A stretch of 64,000 nucleotides of DNA from Aralia elata (lineage: Eukaryota; Streptophyta; Magnoliopsida; Apiales; Araliaceae), in assembly GCA_034770075.1 (NCBI GenBank), contig CM068377.1, positions 77,550,406-77,614,405 of the forward strand, written 5' to 3'. Below the pieces are notes generated by a model. The model had not been told where the DNA came from, ran no database searches, and saw only the letters and a list, made by a program, of their open reading frames with translations. Below, piece by piece: positions 1 to 13,300 of this stretch; position 1 is the first letter of the stretch, and every line of letters starts with the position of its first letter. The position numbers and the translations under genes were made by a program.

Positions 1-470
1 TATATACTTATAAGGTTGTTTATTGATTTCAAGAGGATTCAGAGCTAAAAGTGGAGAGAGATTAAAAATCGGAGCGAAAAACGAGAAAAAGTTAAAAGTT
101 GGAAAATCAGGCATCTTCGCCCCGGCGAGCTTTTTGGCCTAAGGAACTTCGCCCCAACGAAAAGTCCTCTGCCCATCTTCGCCCCAACGCTGTCTGAGCT
201 CGCCCCGGCCCATACCTCTTTACTCATCTTCGCCCCGGCGAGAACTCCAGTATAAAAATCTTCGCCCTAACGAAGATGGTCAGGAAGAGAAAAAATATTT
301 TATTCTAGGCAGGAAATCTTGAGGAATTCTAATTAGTTTTTGATTGTTATTTCTTAAAGACTTAGGATATTATCTTAGGATTATAAATAGATGTTCCTTT
401 AAACGGTTTATGTATAGTTGGTTTTCCACAAGTATAAGAATTAGGGAAAACTAAAAATGGATGAATTATT
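1..470 (+). mobile_element. Athila-type LTR fragment (cut by window start)
   Basis: Bases 1-75 align by eye with the LTR of the complete Athila element at 37,350-37,420: both have a short run ending in cttat, then aggtt(g/a)tttattgatttca, a GGATTCA/GAATTCA step and AAAAGTGGA. An array of short inverted repeats follows, as in the complete LTR. No coding sequence is present. The left end lies outside the window and the right end is vague, around 300-470, where similarity fades. It sits downstream of the CDPK stop codon, so it borders the gene's 3' flank. Confidence 0.6.
115..275 (+). repeat. Array of short inverted repeats (CTTCG...CGAAG type)
   Basis: About six modules begin cttcgcccc or gctcgcccc and end in cgaaa, cgag or cgaag. 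The clearest are CTTCGCCCCGGCGAG at 115 and CTTCG-ccctaa-CGAAG at 260-275. They occupy the same place in the LTR as the AGCGC...GCGCT array of the complete Athila element, but with unrelated sequence. Confidence 0.7.
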
Positions 471-507
471 TTGTTATGTAATGGTTTCACATAATGGAAA
501 TAAACAA

Positions 508-880
508 TTCCTCTATTCCAAAGTATAAGATTAAATTGAACTTTTTAAAGTACATCTGAGATATTTTCAAATTCAAAATTAATATTAATTCATCTAGTTA
601 TACGTAATACAATTATGAAATTCAAACTGTGAGTAACTTAGATATAAAATCTTAATATTACCCTCATAAACTTTATTAGAAAGATGAAAAACAAAATAGC
701 ATTTACTGTTAGAGATAATACAAAAAAACTAAGTCATTACTGCTTTCTTCAAATCTACATAGATAAAAATGAACCAAAAAATGGATAAAAAGGGAATAGA
801 GGGAGTATATCACATCAACTTTGAAATTTAAAAATATCTTAAATTGACTTTAAAAGGCCAATATGAATCTTACATTGATA
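508..880. mobile_element. Stowaway-like MITE cluster
   Basis: The left arm starts CTCTATTCCAAAGTATAAG near 511 and a right end GGGAATAGAGGGAGTA sits at 791-805, close to the Stowaway consensus end. A further arm at 815-876 is the reverse complement of the 520-590 segment (AAGATATTTT, TTTTAAAGTCAATTT). The family matches the better preserved copy at 6,978-7,235. The arrangement suggests one element plus a fragment of a second. Confidence 0.5.
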
Positions 881-1150
881 AGACAGACTACTCCATAAAA
901 TCAATATTAATCTTAATATTGACAATACATAAAGGGAAGAAACAAGAAATAAAAGTACATAGTGTAGTTCTATGCAGTATATAATCTTACATTCCACCCA
1001 TACAAGGTATATATAAGATCACTTCTTGTTAGTACTATCACACTAACCTTAGTATCAAAAGGAGATACAGTCCTAAAAACAGTTTCTAAAGAATTTAGAA
1101 AAATTTAGAGAATTGACTGGAAGTTGATGGTAATAAGGTAGTCAGATGAG

Positions 1151-1279
1151 CTAATCAATCTGCGCTACGCCTAAAGCTTCGCCCAAGCCGAAATTGCCCC
1201 TCATAGTTCTCCGACCAACTCCGCCGCCATTGCCCTTCCTCATCATTGCAGCAAATTCCCCGTAATCTATCTGCCCATC
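1151..1279 (-). CDS. CDPK: CDPK exon 7 (rest of EF hand 4, C-terminus, stop)
   Basis: Residues 461-502 and TAG. The exon starts DGQIDYGEF after acceptor TTTGCAG, completing the fourth EF loop begun in exon 6. It then reads AAMMRKGNGGG and GRRTMRGN and ends GVAQID. This exon is 2.07 kb from exon 6, across a MITE-filled intron, and is too short to be found by length alone. Continuity of the EF-hand consensus and phase 0 splicing make it secure. Confidence 0.93.
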   Translation of the reverse strand, partial: DGQIDYGEFAAMMRKGNGGGVGRRTMRGNFGLGEALGVAQID

Positions 1280-2409
1280 CTGCAAAGGAAAACTATTCAT
1301 CAGTAAACAGGGTCATATCTCAACGTGCGGCACTGCAAAGGTATATCTACTTGCATATGCAAACACATATAAGGCTATGTTTGTTTGTAAAAATGATAGG
1401 TGGGATAGGACTATTTGCACTAATTTGATACTACCGCGGATTATTTTATCTCATGATTAATCCTTTATTTAATCCCGTAGACATGTTTTGCCATTTCTAA
1501 GGCCTTTCGATAATCTTAAGTGGAAAGATGGTATTATATATATATACACGGCCTTGTGTCTAACAAGGTCATTTGGTTTATGGAAAACTTATAGATATGC
1601 CGGGGAAGGATCTGAAGTTTAGACCTGCGAAGTTTAGACCTGCTTTTATATAATTCATTAATTTGAAATAGATTGATAGGCTAGACCAACCAAGTTTCAA
1701 ACTGGGAAGGCAGCTTCATTAAAAATGGTTGGTGGACTACACACTAGGACTACATTTATTTGCAAAAATAATGTGTGAGATAGAGGACTATTTGTATTAA
1801 TTTATTATTATTGTGGACTATTTTATAACATGATTAGTCAGTTATTTTATTCCATAAAATATGTTTTGTTATCTAAGACCATATGATGATGAATTATACT
1901 CTCAAGTGAAAAAGGTAGTATTACATAATCCCCTTTTAAGGTATAAAATGACCTTAGAAATGATAACGAATAATTCATGAGATTCCGGATTATTCATAGG
2001 ATAAAATAGTTCAAAGTGTTGTTAAAGTAGTACAAAGTCCTATCCCATCTATCATATTTGCAAACGAACGTAGCCTAGGATTTATACTTTCCTCATGTTG
2101 TATCAACAAATGTGTCCATTGAATCATTCTCTAAAATTCGTTGCGCAGAATCAAACTTTAACCACGATAACACCAAAATAATTTTGAATTAACAGAACAT
2201 AAGCAAAGCAACATAAACATATATATATATATATATACACAAAAATTTTCTCCAGCGAACCGGATGGGACGAACCAAAAACGAACCGGCTATAGCGACGG
2301 TTTTGTCCGTCGCTATAGCCAGTTCGTCGGTTTTTCTATGTTATAGCGACGGACAAAACCGTCGCTATAGCCGGTTCGTTTTTGGTCCGTCCCATCCGGT
2401 TTGCTGGAG

Positions 2410-2471
<62 letters not shown>

Positions 2472-3245
2472 TATATATATGGGACATATATATATACATA
2501 TATATGGGGGCTGATCCATGGCTAGTGTTAGATATTAATACTATTCCAACTAGTGCATCTAAGACCGTTCAAAAAAATATCCAGAGGCTGGGAAACATAC
2601 CTTCCGCTCCTTAAAGTGAAAAAATAATAGGCCCTTCCACTGCTCTAAGGAGCGGAAGGAGAAATTACCTCATTGATCCGACTGTTATTAATAAAAATAA
2701 GCAAAAGGCTTGCATTAATTATGATTTGCATGAATTATGATAATTGGGTGATTTCAAAAACCTAACTATTTTTAAATGCTTGTGAAGCAATGCAATCCAT
2801 AGTATTCTAAAATGCTTGTTAAGTTATCAAAGAGTTTTAATTTATTTTTCTTAAATATATTTTTCCTTCAGAAAATAAAATATTGTTTTTATTAAAGTTT
2901 ATACAAAGATCGCATTCACATAATATAATTTAATATTTTTATACTAATTCGTTTTAATCTAATAATAGAAAAAAAATATTTCTACAATAATTGTAGATAC
3001 AACAAATTTTTAATATACATACATAGAGTAATAATATATATCCGACTTATTTTATTAATAACAATAGGGTCAAAAGGGTAATTTTTCCTTCCACCCTTTA
3101 GAGCAGTGAAAGGGCCTTTAATTTTTTGCCTTAGCGAAAGGTAGTTTTTTAAAAAATCCTGGACCTTCAGATTTAGTCTTGGACGGTGGGAGATGCACTA
3201 GATGGAATAGTGCCACCATCTAGTGCTAACCATGGATCAGCTCCC

Positions 3246-3331
<86 letters not shown>

Positions 3332-6300
3332 ACTTACCCTAGGTAAACTTACATTATCTTGGTCAATTTCTTTAATCATCTCATCAAGGTGAACTTCACC
3401 TAAACCAAAGTCTTTGCAGGCTTGTTGAAGCTCATCAATGGTTATGTAACCACTACCATCCTTGTCAAAGAATGAGAACGCCGACACTAAATTTTCCTCT
3501 CTCTCCAACTTGTTCAAGTGCACAGTAGCAGCAAGGAATTCACCATAATCTATTGTTCCACTGTTGTCAGTATCCGCCTGCAAAAAAAAAAAAAAAAAAA
3601 GCCAGTTAAAGCATTTGCAAAATGATTATCGAGTTCACGTAAGAACATTTAATCATAGAGAACAGCAAATCAGTTTTATAGATGATTCTCTTACGGCATC
3701 CATGAGATCCTTGATCTCGGACTCCATGAGTTCAGAACCAACACGTCTTAACCCCTCTTTCAGTTCATCAAAAGTTATTGTTCCACTGTTATCAGTATCT
3801 ATCATTTTAAACAATTCCTTCAAACCACCAATTTCTTCTTCTGAAAGCTTCTCAGCAATGACCTACAAATGATTAGAAGTTATCAATAGAACTTTCTCAT
3901 AACAGGGGACCACAAAATACAACTTTGTGCTTAGAAATGGATATATACATCTGAGGTTGAACAAATCAGGACTATTGTCTCACACAGCCAATATGGGTAC
4001 TGAAGATGCAAATATGCTAAACAGCTGAACGCATGCATGTCTCAACAGTAAAACATAGGGCGTGTGACCTGCCATTCATCCCCGAGTTTGAGACAGGAAA
4101 TTCAAACAAGACATGCATACGTTAATGGACATACAGAATCCCTACTTTTCAATGCAACCTAGAAAGTTGGATTACACGTTCGATTTAATTGTGAGTGAGT
4201 AATTAAAAGTTATTGCTTTTATTTAGGAAATTAGAATTTTAGAATAGTGTAGGGTTTAATATTTTAAGTTGTCCTTGAGAGCAAGTCATTGGCTTTAAAG
4301 CCTGTTTAGGATAGCTGAAACTTCTTGTAAAAATTGTTTGGCAACTCAAATATAAATAAGAACTAGACTCGATAATTGTATAGCAAAAACTAAAGGCCGG
4401 TGGCCTTATTCAGCTTCTCAATTTTATTTGAAACTTTAAGTTGGTGTATTAAGCTATCCCAGACAACCCAACTTAATTCGTTCCCCTTGAATCACTCCCA
4501 GACAACCCAACTTAATCCGTTCCCCTTAAATCAAGCATTTAGCTTGTACGAGTTGATGTACATCCTCTTGTACGAGTTTGAAAACATCAACAGTAATACC
4601 AAATGACAAGACCAGTTAAAGTACATCCATTCAAACTTTTACAAATCTTATAGTCAGTGTATCGTAGCTATTCAACCATAAATTTACATAGATCAGATTT
4701 TCTATTTGCATCATTGTCTAATATGCAAGACAGAACAGGCTCAAGGTTGCCCAAGGACTAACTTTGTGAGATGCCATGGACAGTGGACTAAAGGACTAAG
4801 CAGTGAGATGCGTACCACAAAGCCAGAGGCAACCCAAGCAACATATGATATATTCAATAACATAAAATAACATGGAAGTGAGACGGTTCAGATTCCACAA
4901 AAAATTTACTAAAGAATCCACAAAAGATCCATGGGATCAAGAATCAACCTTGCACAACCAGAACTACTCCTCTCTCCATTATGTCCTTATTCGACAAAAC
5001 TGTGCTCTAAATTAAAGTAGTTAACTATGATAGATGACTGATCCATACCAACCTATTTTTATCGACCATTCTTGTTACTTCAACTACAAAGCCCACTATC
5101 TAGAGCAGACCAATGTAAAACCTAATCTGAAAGAAAATTTTTACAAATCAAAATAAACTAAATTCAAATTAAACAACCATAACCATGCAGCTTAGGAGAG
5201 ATTTAACCTTTAAAAGACCAAAAATAACTAGAGTCTTCTATAAACCATTACAGTATTATTGCGAAGAACGAGAAGCTTTCACTTTAGGTCAGATTTCCTG
5301 ATCTACAACAAACATGAATATGACAATAACAAAAATAAAGGGAAAAAAATTAGATACAAGTGAAAGACTAGAGTGAGAAAGAGGTTTCAGAAGATTTGCG
5401 TCGCTGATTTGACAGTCATCAGAAACAGTGCCATGAGATTATATATCCACTTTATGTGATTCAAAGTAGTTAAAAAGGAAATTCACAACTAGACAATAAT
5501 TTGAATCAGAAGCATGAATATTATGATAGCAATCCATACTCAAAAGGGGCAGGGAGGGTATCTGCCAAACACATATCCGAGGGCGAGAAGGATCCACCTA
5601 GACACAGAAACATTTATGGTTAGATATAGGATGGTAGGATATGCGAGAAGCATTAGGGGCCTAATAGAGAGTGGAAGTTTTTGGTAAGGAGGGTGTCAGA
5701 AGTTACTTTAGGAGTGAGAGGTTTGAGTAAAGAAACCAAAACTTACAAGACTTAGGCTCAGATTAATCAGAAGCTCAAATTTTCACCTCTCCCTCTCTCT
5801 CTGTCAGTACTAGGGTTATTCCCACTCTGAAATCAACCCTCTTATGATTTTTCCTACAAACTTCAGTCTCTCCATCTAAATAGCTCTCTGAATCAGGGGC
5901 ATTGTTCCTTTGGGGTCAATCCTCTCTTAAACAAGATCCTTTCTCACCCTCAAGATATCAATGCTCTCTTAAGGACCCAAAAAGTAACCTTTTCATACTT
6001 TATTATGCAAGCCGCAATGAATAGGAGGAATTAGATGAAGTCAAAAGCTGTTGAAATCAAGAAGTTGTACAAATGTGTTCAACAAGGCAGGAGAAATGAA
6101 TATGCAGAATATTACAATGATGCTTGAGGTTAGTTTGGCAGTGTAGGCAGGGATGGGGTTAGGAATTTTCAGATAAGAGTGGCAAAATAAACATGTATAA
6201 AAAATAATTTCAAGCAAGTAGGAACACTATTGGCTTCAAAATTTAGTATACTCCCTTATCCAAATTGAGAGAACACCTAAAAAAGTCATGATTGTTAGGA

Positions 6301-9300
6301 AAGGTTTGAGTTTAATATAATCAATGACCAAAATCACAACTATAAGCTTAAAGAATTATTATATTAGATTTAGTAATGCATGATAATTACCACCAAAAGA
6401 GGGTACTCATAGTGTACACAAGAAAGAACTTATATAAGACTGTAGTATCATCTCATTAGAAAAAGCTGTCTATATTTTCACGAAAGAAAAACTCTGTAAT
6501 CTAGAAATGGTTTGCATTTAGTCATTTCTTTCTGTTTGGAAATATAAGTTCAAGCATGCTTCTAACTTAACAACTTTTGTTACAATTGTAATTTGATCAA
6601 AATTAGTAAAATAAGGTTGTCAAAATTAGTCAATTTTAACCCATCACTGAATGACCTTAATCTTTTTAAAGGGAATTAAAAAAATCTAAAACGATATGGG
6701 GGTTTAGGGGGCGCTTGAGGTTGCAAAGTTATCACCAGACTAGCCAGCTATAGAAAGCATATTTTTTTAACTGATAATGGTGAAGGAAACAAAGATCATG
6801 CCATGTAGTTTATACTTAAATAACTACTTGTTCTAATTATTTACAGTAACAGTAAAAATGAGGTATCTTTGGCTACTATTTAACTTTAAAATTTATTTTA
6901 GGTTATAATAAACTTACTTGACTACTTTTATATATAGTCAAGCTAATAATTATTATGCTTGATTGTCCAATAAATTGTACTTTCTCCATTCTAAATTATA
7001 AGATCATTATTGACTTTTGAAAGTAAATGTGAGATATTTTCAAACTCAAAATTGAGATGATTCATTTAAAATTATGGAACAATCTAACAATAAGTAATAC
7101 TTTTTAGATAGTTTACAATAGTCATCATTGTATTTACCAAAATTAATGGAATCTATGTCAATTTTGAGTTTGAAAATATATTAAGTTGACTTAAAAAAGT
7201 CAATAATGATCTTATATTTTGGAACGGATGGAATATATTTTATGTTTAAATATGTATTACCACATTTTTCATTTCGATTCTGTATTGTACAATACAATTC
7301 ATGATACAATACATGAAATATGATAGGGGGTTTTCAATACACAATACGTTTCACGATTTGACAATTATGATGCCCTCAAATACAAACCCATAACCTCGCA
7401 GTTGCCAGCCCAAGTTGTTGTCAGTACAATGGCCAATGGCCCTCCCATTCTATGTTACATGGAAACTTCTACAATCCAGAAGTACCATGTCGACATTGAT
7501 ATGGGTGTCGGACAAGCAATTTGGTGAAAAATGAACCAAAATATTTTTAAAATAGGTGAATCCATGTCATTTCCTTTTAAGGATCCTTCTAGTGGTTACC
7601 AAATCCATGTAACAAGGTTCCCATTACAAGATTAATGTTATATAAATATAAAAATCATGCACCAGCTTTTTTATTTATTTATTTTTTGGGGGGTAGGGGA
7701 GCATAAAAGATCAGGCACCAAATTGTCAGCACTCTGGTACACTGAAAATCTAGTGTTGCTACTGAAAGTATTACGATTGCATAATTGTCTGGAGATGAAG
7801 TGCTTAGCCTGAAATTCAACCTAATAAACATAGCTATATATTTACAAAATTACAAGTTCTCATATTTTTGCAGTATAAAACCTAAGTCATAGTTTCCTTG
7901 TGTTTACAAATACATATGCTCCTTTTGGCACATAATTGAGAAGTTTTGTTTGCTACATATGAGAACAATTGGGAGGACAAGGAAAGGGAAGGGAAAAAGT
8001 TAGCTTAGACTGTTTGGTTGTGCATGGAGAGAAACTGGACGTACCCATTAATTTATATTTCTGCTACTAAACTCGTAGACGTTCTCCCTGTTAAGTTATA
8101 AGTGTGGAGCAAAGAACAACAAAAATTGTGTCCATGACATGAAATCGCAAAAGTAATCACTTCAACATTCAACTCTGATATTTGGGAGTAGAATCTTGTT
8201 TGTGTGGGGGAGGGCGGGGGGCAGGGAACCAACTCTCGATTTATTTCTGTTTCCCTTTCCCTCCCAGCCAAACAATGGAAACTATAATTTTACTTCTACC
8301 CCTTCAAACCCACCACTACATCTTCCTACCAAATCGCAAGATCAAAGCTTTAGCACCGTATTTCTGAGAGATTTATAAGAAAAATCTAGAACGGACTACA
8401 AACTAAAAATATAATGGTGAAACCTTACACGCAAAGCCATCTTCTTAAGCTTGTTCATCGCAGAGAACTGCTTCAAGCGTGAGAGCACTGCCGAATCAAG
8501 AGGTTTATCGGGGGCAATTCTGTCATCAACAATCCAAGGGTGGCCTGATAGAAGGAAAAATCAACTCCATCAGTTCATAGAGACTTAGAATTCCAAACAT
8601 GCTAGTATTTGCCATTTGGCTATTTCATTTTAGGTGAACCAAAAACATGTCAGCATGCTCTAAGCATGAAAAAGAAACATACATAATACTTCATGTGCAC
8701 TTAGCCTCTTCTTCGGATTTCTGTCGAGCATTTTACGTATCATATCCTTTGCACTATCAGAAATGCCAGGCCACGGTTCAGATTCAAAATCTAGTTTCGC
8801 TTGTAATATTTGTTTGAAGATTCCAATCTCAGTTTCTGAAGTAACCAAGGGTACAATAAAGTTAAGAATGATTGTTGCACTAACAAGTAAAATTAAGAAC
8901 ATATATTTTTTCCTCCATCTCTGACAGATAGATAAAAGAACTAAATACGAGAGTTACCAGCCCAAAAAGGTGGAACGCCACTTAATAAGATGTACAAAAT
9001 AACTCCTGCACTCCATACATCTGATTCTGGTCCATAATGCTTTTGTAAAACCTCTGGGGCAACATAGTACGGACTCCCAACCACATCGCAAAACATTTCA
9101 CCTAGGTAAAAGGGAATGAGAAAACTCATATAAAGAACTGAGTCACTGATAGCCAACAAGTTGATATAATTAAGCAAAAATGCATGTTAAGAATGATTGG
9201 GGCAAATATTGACTCAGGATAAAGTTTAAGCAAAGATTTCTTGTGAATAGGTGCTTTATGTTTAGGACGGATTAGAAACCAACAGATCATTTTCTATGTT

Positions 9301-10294
9301 TCTTTTGTTTTTTTTTGGATCCAAGTACTTTGTGTATACTCTGTGTCTACTGGGATTGTCACCCCTTTTAGCGCCGCTGTGACTAATATTTTACGAAGTA
9401 AAAAAAATAAAATCATGGATTAAAATTGCACTAAGAAAATTTTAATTCTAGAACATTACCAGATGTGAACCCAAAGAGGGAGACGGAGAGAGTAAAGTAC
9501 AACAACTAGGCTTCATTATAATCTAACAGGCAACAGCAGAAGAAGACGTTCCATAGCAAAAGACATGCAGAGACAACCCAAGTTGCTTAATTTTAAGTAA
9601 TAAATACTCATCAAGTATCCAGTCATCAATACAGACAAAGTTTTAAAAAATTCAAATTAGACCGTGAATTCCGGTGCATTTTCTAAAGAAATAAGATTAG
9701 AAGTTTACAGCCTAATATCTAGCCAGATGATAACGAATACCAGAGCAGCACATTATGATTTTGAAAAAGATGAAGTACTTTAGGTTTTTGTGTATACCAA
9801 GCTATGTTACATGGACTCTTCACTTTGCTCTGAAGTACCCGTGTGCGACACTCGACACGCGGAAAAGGGTATGGACGCTAGACACTTTTTTTTAGTGTAA
9901 ACAATTGGCAAAATTGAGGAATACCCGTGTCGGACTCTTCAAAGTACCCGTGTCTACCGGACACTCTATCCAAGTCCATATAACTTAGATTCCAAGTCGA
10001 TAGGTTGGTTGACTGTCTATAAGTTAAGCCCTGTAGGTTTGAAGAGTAAGAAAGCAAAATAAGTTCAACTGCAACACCTGTCCTACTATACTTTAATAAA
10101 ACATGAAAAAAATATTTAATCTTTTTTTAGTGTTTGCATATGAAGCATCAGCTATTACACCACAGAGAGAATACATAAAAAGGAAACACACGGGAGGAAG
10201 TTATTAGAAATGAATACTGAAGTGAGATCAAAACTTAAAAATTGAAAACCATGCAGGTAAACCCTGAAACAGCAATATTATCTAAGAACTCATA

Positions 10295-10328
<34 letters not shown>

Positions 10329-13300
10329 AATAAAAAAAAACAGAAATAAAATGTGCATTAAGTTCAAAATGTTTCCCAATACAAATAGTTGTTTTCAACC
10401 CAATAAAAGGAGTACCAAAATAAACTTAGAGATGCATTTAACTAAATATCAAATGGATCCCTCTCAACTCATATCGCAAATCAAATTAATCAAGAAAGGC
10501 CTAATTAAAGTTATTCGCATAGCAGAAACAAGTTCCATCTCCTTTTGAAACAAATAAAGAAAACATCAAAACAAAGAAAACCTTTAACAAATTTAAGAAC
10601 CACAAATGATGCAAGTCAACTACACACTTAAGCAAACAAACGTACACTAAATTAGACAGCATTTTCATTGTTGACAATTTCACGATCATTCATACAAGCC
10701 CAAAACAGCAACTTCACATCAACAAAAAGAAAGCATATCAGAAAACTAAAAAGAGAAAAGAGAAAGGGAAAAAAAAATAAGGAACTCATATTTAGCAGGA
10801 AGAAAAAAATTTAAAAATCTTTGTTGACAGAAAATTGAATTGAAAACACTAATGAGATACAATAATGAATCAATACCTTAAGGCCATATGTAATGAAGTT
10901 TTAAAAAGAACATTTATTTTGAAGTTTTACCTTGGGGAATCCAGATTTAATGAAGACACAACGCGAACCATTTATTTGCCCAAAAATATAAAAAATAATA
11001 TCCAACTAGTGGCAACCATATTAATCCAGAACAACCATTAGATTGCCACATACACAATTATGAATCAAGACAAGGAAAAAGTATATTAACACACGCCACA
11101 GTTAATTATTTCAGTCGAGGAGAACAATAAAAAAACCCACATCCAAGGAACAAATTAGGGAGAGATCCTAAAAAAGAAACATAAAAGAGTTCATCAGTTA
11201 GATAGAAAGAAATACAAATTAGAAGTGCGCACAAGATGTACAAAAAGAGAAACCTTTTTGTTTTGTAAGTAAAAGTATCATTCACAAGCACCAGAAAAAG
11301 GGGGCTCATCGTCCCAACCTGATACGGTGGAAAATAACGATGAAAATTCAAATTTCCATATATTTTAGTATGTGTGGAGACTTAATATATTTTGAATATT
11401 TTTATTTATTATTTAGGAAGATTTAGTAGCTAAATTTATATTTAGCCTGTTTATGTTTTGTGCTTTAGTTTTGATAATTTTATTTAATTTTAGGTTTTAA
11501 TTATTTTCCTTTTTCAATTAATCATAGGAAAGTAGTTTAGTACTATAAATATGTGTTAGGGTTTATTTAAATGGAACGTTTTATCAATTAATATTATTGT
11601 CTATGTTCTCTTTGTAAGTTCATTATCTTCCTTGTAGATTTAAGAGTTATCTTACGTTCTTGTTGGTACGTTTAAACCTTCAAATCATATTTGTGTTAGA
11701 GCGTTACAATCTAACCATATTCCGCTGCGTCAATTGGCATCAGAGCCTGGATAATTATATCCAAATAAGGTGGCCATTGATTATCTCGAGAATTTTCTAG
11801 TTTTTGGTGAAAACTGAAAACTATAACTGAAGATTGCATAACTCCTATAAAAAGGTTGTGCGTAATTTTTATTTATAAAAAAAAAAACAAAAATGGTGCT
11901 GCTATTTAGCTTCTCCATCGGTCATCATCAACCTTCATCCCGAAGCAAAAGTCATTATTTTTGTTAACAAATTCACCGAAGTTCATCACGGAATCTCATT
12001 CTCCTGCCAAAAATCACGGCGCCGCCACCAATTTTCTCATCAAACAGTTGGTCAGCTCTCCTCAAATAAACAACGAAAAAAAAGGCGTCGTTCTTCACAA
12101 AAGATTCGCCGTTGTTTGGTTCATAAACTCCTTCCTCTTCATCATGCTTTTGGGGTCTGCAATCAAGCCAAACAACGAAGGTACATAACCTCGATTGGGG
12201 TCTTTGATTTTGATTTTATTATAGCCTTCTTACTGTACATGATGAAAGAAGCTTCTCGAACCAATTCGGTACAGGCAGCGAGTATAGGTAAAATTATGGA
12301 GTAGGCCTTTCAATTTAACATTGCAAAATATCAGTTTGATCCCTCAGTGTTTATTACATGCTTTATCTATGCCCCTTGAGTTTTGAGTATTTCCAATTTA
12401 TTCTGCAATCCCTTACGTAAGCTTGAATTCAATCAGTTCATCCCTGAGTTTAAACTTTACTGCTTCGTCATTGGAAATAATTTGTTTGGTGAATTCAAAA
12501 TTCTTGCCATGGTGGAGAACGTTTTTATTCCTAAAGTGCTTCAATTGAATTACCCGCGACCCGAATCAACTTTCCACACATATGTTCATTGCAAGTCACG
12601 GATGTGTAAACTTGTTCTTAATAAAGATAGTGACTTTAATATAGTTTCACCTAAGCTTGTGAAAGAATTAAGCCTCCAACCCGAACAAATTCCTTATCCT
12701 TTTGAGATTCCTTGGATCAATAATACCTCAATCACAGTATCGCATTAGTGTATTGTTCCAATTAAATTTAAAAAGTATACAATTGTGGTGGTTTGTCATG
12801 TTTTGCCCATGAATGTAACACATATATTGCTAGGTTGGTTGTGGTTGATGATTTTCATGGAGAATATTTTGAGTCTGAAGATGTTTATAGCTTTTATTAT
12901 GGAAAGAAGAGAATTTGTTTGCTTCTTTGCCAATCAAATACGCATGCCACTACAAGGTCTTCAAAGCTAAAATTTGAATCGGATGAGTACGAGATTGATG
13001 GTCATGAACAGGTGGAGCACTTGGTTACATATTGTGAGTTTCAAAAGCCTATTCGTACACCACAAATTGAAGAAGTGCCATGTCTAGAAGCTCACAAAGG
13101 TATTGTTTTGGAGGAAAGAAAACCTGAGATTGAAGCTAATAAAGTTGAAGAATCACACGTTCTTGTTGAGTCACCTGGTATCATCGTGGGTATGGAAAAT
13201 TTTATGATGTCTAAGGGTGAGGATACTACAGTTGACACTATTGGTTCAGAACATGTTCCTATGCAGTTGTTCAAGGACATCGAAATTATTGATTTTGTTA

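Larger units (their letters stand above)
3863..8428 (-). other. CDPK: CDPK intron 4 (4.57 kb)
   Basis: Non-coding, AT-rich. It separates the kinase/junction part from the EF-hand part of the gene. Contents I could recognise: a 39-bp tandem duplication at 4457-4535, a Stowaway-like MITE at 6978-7235 and another MITE at 7450-7617. I see no gene in the remainder. Confidence 0.85.

Noticed and set aside
2264..2614. ORF of about 116 codons in CDPK intron 6
   Set aside because: It reads through the foldback element and TA/CA microsatellites, giving Ile-Tyr and Thr-His runs. Not a gene.
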